From a bacterium (lineage in GTDB: Bacteria > JACRDZ01 > JAJRWM01): a DNA stretch of 29,177 nucleotides. The first letter of the stretch is position 1, and each line of letters starts with the position of its first letter. Where the stretch lies: the NCBI GenBank assembly GCA_024276815.1, contig JAJRWM010000134.1, positions 1 to 29,177 of the forward strand, read 5' to 3'. Shown in pieces: positions 28,059-29,177 of the stretch. A model generated the notes under the pieces. The model was not told the origin of the DNA and ran no database searches. It worked only from the letters and a program-made list of their open reading frames with translations. Position numbers and translations under genes: made by a program.

Positions 28059-29177
28059 AATTTATCCTGTCCGCTTTGTTGCTCTGCTTACCCTTGTTTA
28101 ACCTTCGCGCCCTAACGGTGGTGGGTTCCCGAAGCCTGAAGAAGACGGTTGTCTGGCGGGACGTGGTGGAAGTCAACGGTCCAGTTATAATCGAAGCGTC
28201 CGGGAAACTGGTGATTAAGCCCGGGGCCCGGGTTTACTTTTCCACCCGGCCGGAGAGTCCCGGTGAACTGATTGTATACGGTTCTTTGGTCGCTGTTGGC
28301 GAACCTGGCAATCGAATTATCCTGACCGCCAAAGCCGAACGAGCAGGATTCTGGGATAAACTCTGGGGCCATAATCCGGTCGTCAAACAAAACTGGGGCG
28401 GCATCAGTTTCGTTAACGCCCAGGCCGGGAACGAGATCAGCTTCGCCACGGTCAGCCAGGCTGAAGTAGGCGTAAATATCAGCAATTCCCTGGTGAAAGT
28501 CAGTAACTGTGAAGTAAGTTACAATCGTGTTGGTGTTAAAATTCAGCAACGCTCAGGAGGACAAATCAGTAATTGCGTGATAAGCGGCAATCAGGAGGAC
28601 GGCATCCTGTCTCTTCAGGAAGCCGCTCCGGAAATAATCAATAATACTTTTAATAATAATAAAACCGCCCTCCGCTGTGTGCAGTCAACGCCGAAAATAA
28701 TTGCCAAGAACATCTTTAGCGGTAACAATATCGGTATTATCTGCCGTTACCCGGGCGCCGCCCCGCTAATCAGCCGAAACGAGTTCCGGGGGCAGAAAGA
28801 AACAGCCGTCCTGGTCTCCATGAGCGCCGCCCCGCCCATCAGGAAAAATATCTTTAAAAACAATAAGTTGGCGGTTCGTATTGAAAAAAAAGCGCAGAGT
28901 GAAATCAGCGGCAATATCTTCAGCCAAAACGACACGGCGGTAATCTTGAATCAGGGAGCTTCGGTCAAAGTAACCAAAAACGAATTTCAAAACAGTCGGG
29001 TAAGGGCGCTGTTTATCAATAACTCCTCCTATCCGGCCGTTAACCGCAATAACTTTAGCGGTAACAAAATCGATATTGAGACCGGCGACCACCAGTCTAC
29101 CGACTACGAAAAATTCTTGCGCGCCAATCAGGATAAAAGAGCGGAAAATATGGCCAGCCGCCGTAACCGGGCGCCCC
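28055..29177 (+). CDS. Secreted right-handed parallel beta-helix protein (3' truncated)
   Basis: The frame is open from ATG 28055 to the window edge (374 codons), overlapping the previous stop as ATGA. A signal peptide MKFILSALLLCLPLFNLRA is followed by a beta-rich cap (WRDVVEVNGPVIIEASGKL, then IKPGARVYF) and then repeated rungs of about 22-24 residues such as ISNCVISGNQEDGI, IINNTFNNNKTAL, ISRNEFRGQKETAV, IRKNIFKNNKLAV, ISGNIFSQNDTAV and VTKNEFQNSRVRA. This is the NosD/PbH1 parallel beta-helix pattern with Asn ladders. The function is unknown; such proteins bind or process surface polymers, or act as adhesins. The last visible part leaves the rung pattern (DYEKFLRANQDKRAENMASRR), perhaps starting another domain. 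Confidence 0.85.
   Translation, partial: MKFILSALLLCLPLFNLRALTVVGSRSLKKTVVWRDVVEVNGPVIIEASGKLVIKPGARVYFSTRPESPGELIVYGSLVAVGEPGNRIILTAKAERAGFWDKLWGHNPVVKQNWGGISFVNAQAGNEISFATVSQAEVGVNISNSLVKVSNCEVSYNRVGVKIQQRSGGQISNCVISGNQEDGILSLQEAAPEIINNTFNNNKTALRCVQSTPKIIAKNIFSGNNIGIICRYPGAAPLISRNEFRGQKETAVLVSMSAAPPIRKNIFKNNKLAVRIEKKAQSEISGNIFSQNDTAVILNQGASVKVTKNEFQNSRVRALFINNSSYPAVNRNNFSGNKIDIETGDHQSTDYEKFLRANQDKRAENMASRRNRAP

Overview
The window looks like a chromosomal segment of a diderm (Gram-negative-type) bacterium. It carries the end of a type II secretion (T2SS) operon, a complete MreBCD/PBP2/RodA elongation cluster, outer-membrane-style lipoprotein signals and a bifunctional Rel/SpoT. The order rsmB, stand-alone PASTA protein, rpe, mreB, mreC, mreD, mrdA, rodA, rsgA and the short archaeal/Thermotoga-type S-adenosylhomocysteinase suggest an anaerobe-like lineage (Desulfobacterota-like or a candidate phylum). 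I cannot name the taxon from the sequence alone.

Layout. (1) Positions 1-3448, plus strand: gspJ (cut by the window edge), gspK, gspL and gspM, each overlapping the next by 1-4 bases. gspL is split by an in-frame TAG. (2) Positions 3466-15326, minus strand, read right to left: rsmB, PASTA protein, rpe, mreB, mreC, mreD, mrdA, rodA, rsgA and a large polytopic membrane protein; this is mostly one tightly packed transcription unit with a second likely promoter before rsgA. (3) A plus-strand tRNA-Thr(CGT) at 15578-15653 with its own promoter. (4) Positions 15676-19203, minus strand: apt, rel/spoT and a LysM membrane protein. (5) Positions 19274-22902, minus strand: a consensus sigma-70 promoter, an rmd/GDP-mannose dehydratase-family gene, metK, ahcY and a rho-independent terminator. 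ahcY has an in-frame TAA, and its missing 44-codon C-terminus is still present and conserved downstream. (6) A divergent control region at 22840-23155 with two sets of short direct repeats. (7) Positions 23156-29177, plus strand: a membrane-embedded spermidine-synthase-like protein, two paralogous lipoproteins each with three carboxypeptidase-regulatory-like repeats, and a secreted beta-helix protein running off the window. The first lipoprotein also carries an in-frame TAG.

How the parts work together. The central block builds and paces the lateral cell wall (MreB scaffold, MreC/MreD, RodA glycosyltransferase, PBP2 transpeptidase, a PASTA wall sensor), next to ribosome maturation genes (rsmB, rsgA). 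apt and rel link purine salvage to the stringent response. metK and ahcY form two steps of the methyl cycle. The right-hand operon looks like an uncharacterised envelope system.

The most notable result is three nonsense codons (TAG, TAG, TAA) inside three otherwise intact reading frames within 29 kb, with clear coding similarity on both sides of each stop. TAG and TAA also act as ordinary terminators in this window, so wholesale code reassignment is unlikely. Recent decay, sequence or consensus error, or local readthrough remain open.
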